NCBI GenBank assembly: GCA_013329175.1
Contig: DUKR01000098.1
Coordinates: 1 to 6,329 of the forward strand
Reading direction: 5' to 3'
From: Candidatus Woesearchaeota archaeon
GTDB taxonomy: Archaea; Nanobdellota; Nanobdellia; Woesearchaeales; UBA11716
DNA length: 6,329 nt
The position numbers and the translations under genes were made by a program. Below, one piece after another: positions 5,473-6,329 of this stretch (position 1 is its first letter; the number at the start of each line of letters is the position of its first letter). A model generated the notes under the pieces. That model worked only from the letters and a program-made list of their open reading frames with translations, was not told the origin of the DNA and made no database searches.

Positions 5473-5799
5473 TCACAACTCCTGCATGATTTTTTCCCTG
5501 TTCACATTGCCCGATCTCCCCTGAGGCGAGAGGAGGATGACAGTAAGCCATATTCCTATAACCAGGATGAGCATCACCATGCCAAGCACGGCTCCGCTAG
5601 CTATCAGCCCGCCTGTTGTCACCTGTATAAACGGTTCGCCAACCATGAATGCTGCAGAATGATCAACAAGCACCATGATGAACATTCCCCAGAGCATGAG
5701 AGCCAAAAGGCCAAGCCTGAGCCGCTGCCTGTATTGCCTTAGCAGGATATGGAGCACCGTCGCATTTACCGCTGCAATCCCTGAAACTATCAGCCACAT
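5473..5799 (-). CDS. Small conserved membrane protein, second gene of a pair
   Basis: This is a 108-residue product. ATG 5799 is chosen over GTG 5808 because the GTG is part of the AGGAGGTG ribosome site. Hydrophobic segments lie at about 3-20, 28-46 and 68-90. The first loop is basic (RQYRQRLR), and the tail (SPQGRSGNVNREKIMQEL) is polar. Noticeable residues are LWGMFIMVLVDH (36-47), ending in Asp46-His47 at a membrane edge, and TTGGLIASGAVLG (61-73). From memory, small proteins with this 'LWG..IM..VDH' pattern occur in methanogens and anaerobic bacteria next to a partner like the one encoded here, but I know no assigned function. The gene overlaps the upstream gene's stop through its ribosome site and is almost certainly co-translated with it. 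Confidence 0.8.
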   Translation of the reverse strand: MWLIVSGIAAVNATVLHILLRQYRQRLRLGLLALMLWGMFIMVLVDHSAAFMVGEPFIQVTTGGLIASGAVLGMVMLILVIGIWLTVILLSPQGRSGNVNREKIMQEL

Positions 5800-5805
5800 G
5801 GCAGG

Positions 5806-5813
5806 CACCTCCT
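5806..5813 (-). promoter_or_regulatory. Ribosome binding site AGGAGGTG overlapping the upstream stop
   Basis: On the minus strand, AGGAGGTG runs into the TAG stop (5814-5812) of the 5812-6147 gene and is six bases before ATG 5799. It fixes the downstream start and indicates that ribosomes finishing the first gene can begin the second. Confidence 0.75.
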
Positions 5814-6147
5814 ATCTCGCCGCCACACGTGCAGCTTTTTTTGCGGCGATGGCATGTTCATAGACAACCACCATGACAAGCCATGCAGCAACCAGAGCAA
5901 GAGTCATAGGAATTCCCACAGATGCCATCTCTTTGAGCATTGCCAGAGCATCAGTTGGATTGCTCACGGCTGACAAGAAGGGAAACCATGGCACAATCTC
6001 CTGATGGGCGATGTGCTCTATAGCAAGCCCTGCTGCCCCTCCCCATGTCAGGGTGTTGAGCCAGTTGATGTGCCATTCCTGAGAAATCCTCTTCCGAAAA
6101 CAAGTCGTCACCAGCGCCAAAGTTGAAGGAACAATAAAGCAAGCCAT
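5812..6147 (-). CDS. Small conserved membrane protein beginning MACF, first gene of a pair
   Basis: This is a 111-residue product. It starts MACFIVPSTLALVTTCFRKR: a hydrophobic opening ended by basic residues. A second hydrophobic stretch at about 30-46 runs into EHIAHQEIVPWFPFLSAVSN (44-63), and a strong membrane helix covers about 79-96, with a basic Ala-rich tail (AAKKAARVAAR). The cluster Glu44-His45-x2-His48-x-Glu50, just before a Pro/Trp/Phe loop, could bind a metal or haem, but this is inference. From memory, proteins starting MACFLVP with 'EH.WHGE.VP..PFL' occur in methanogens and anaerobic bacteria beside a small partner; no function is known to me. The start is supported by GAGGTGG (6152-6158) and a TATA box at 6181-6189. 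Confidence 0.82.
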   Translation of the reverse strand: MACFIVPSTLALVTTCFRKRISQEWHINWLNTLTWGGAAGLAIEHIAHQEIVPWFPFLSAVSNPTDALAMLKEMASVGIPMTLALVAAWLVMVVVYEHAIAAKKAARVAAR

Positions 6148-6180
6148 GGTACCACCTCAACACGTTTCCTGCACCCTTGA

Positions 6181-6189
6181 CTATTTAAG
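6181..6189 (-). promoter_or_regulatory. TATA box for the small membrane-protein pair
   Basis: The minus strand reads CTTAAATAG, centred about 38 bases before ATG 6147. It predicts a 12-base leader containing the GAGGTGG ribosome site (6152-6158). The box sits within an imperfect palindrome (GACT at 6179-6182, AGTC at 6188-6191), so either direction of reading, or a regulator site, is possible. Confidence 0.5.
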
Positions 6190-6204
6190 TCTTGGGGTTG
6201 GATG

Positions 6205-6304
6205 GTAGTACTTCACCTTTATGAAATTCCTGCCTCTTTGTAGCGTGCGAAGGGCATCAATCCAGGAAAAAGTGCATTCCCTAAAAAAGGGCATTACCTA
6301 CGGC
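6205..6304 (+). repeat. Dispersed repeat, copy B
   Basis: This is the second copy of the roughly 100-base element at 4208-4306, in the same orientation. It shares GTA.TACTTCA near its left end, TTGTAGCGTGCG (6238-6249), GCATTCCCTAAAA (6274-6286) and CCTACGGC (6297-6304). GTAGCGT (6240-6246) is matched by its complement ACGCTAC (6321-6327), so this copy could fold into a long-range stem. It is non-coding and lies upstream of the membrane pair's promoter. Its further extent is cut by the window end. Confidence 0.65.
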
Positions 6305-6329
6305 CACCTTGCCAAAAGCGACGCTACTG

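Noticed and set aside
4883..5524. Plus-strand frames opposite the HAD gene
   Set aside because: The minus strand carries all HAD catalytic motifs; these frames are antisense shadows.
5951..6163. 70-residue minus-strand frame overlapping the start of the MACF-type protein
   Set aside because: It starts before the ribosome site of the real gene and lies out of frame with the coupled membrane protein; the product shows no membrane or domain pattern.

Overview
The window looks archaeal, probably from a DPANN-type or other uncultivated euryarchaeal-grade genome. TATA-like boxes (TTTTTATAT, CTTTATATAG, TTTTTATAC) sit 26 to 48 bases before gene starts. Two first genes appear leaderless, while operon-internal genes carry strong AGGAGG/GGAGGTG ribosome sites. 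T-runs rather than GC hairpins follow genes, and the lipoprotein and RNA 3'-phosphate cyclase fit an archaeal cell. The exact lineage cannot be fixed from sequence alone.

Layout. 1-300 (minus, cut by the window edge): an AT-rich gene joining a ribbon-helix-helix-like N-terminus to a segment typical of the start of some site-specific DNA methyltransferases, with its own promoter and a dyad at the likely transcription start. 353-785: no convincing gene, but a run of hairpins, the first resembling an IS200/IS605-type end. 816-2541 (plus): a tightly coupled three-gene envelope operon made of a two-helix membrane protein with a very basic tail, an exported highly charged helical protein, and a small acidic lipoprotein. 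2605-3039: an AT-rich four-helix membrane protein of unknown role. 3061-4170: rtcA, RNA 3'-terminal phosphate cyclase. 4171-4759: a gene-poor convergent spacer with T-rich tracts, hairpins and one copy of a dispersed repeat. 4760-5389 (minus): a HAD-family phosphatase. 5473-6147 (minus): a coupled pair of small conserved membrane proteins. 6205-6304: a second copy of the dispersed repeat.

How it fits together. The confident enzymes are RtcA (RNA end processing) and the HAD phosphatase (soluble housekeeping or metabolite repair). Most other products are small membrane or exported proteins. The best candidates for undescribed biology are the envelope operon, the RHH-methyltransferase fusion with its possible autoregulatory operator, and the roughly 100-base repeat whose two direct copies bracket the HAD gene and the membrane pair. 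All functions beyond the two enzymes are inferences from composition, topology and context.
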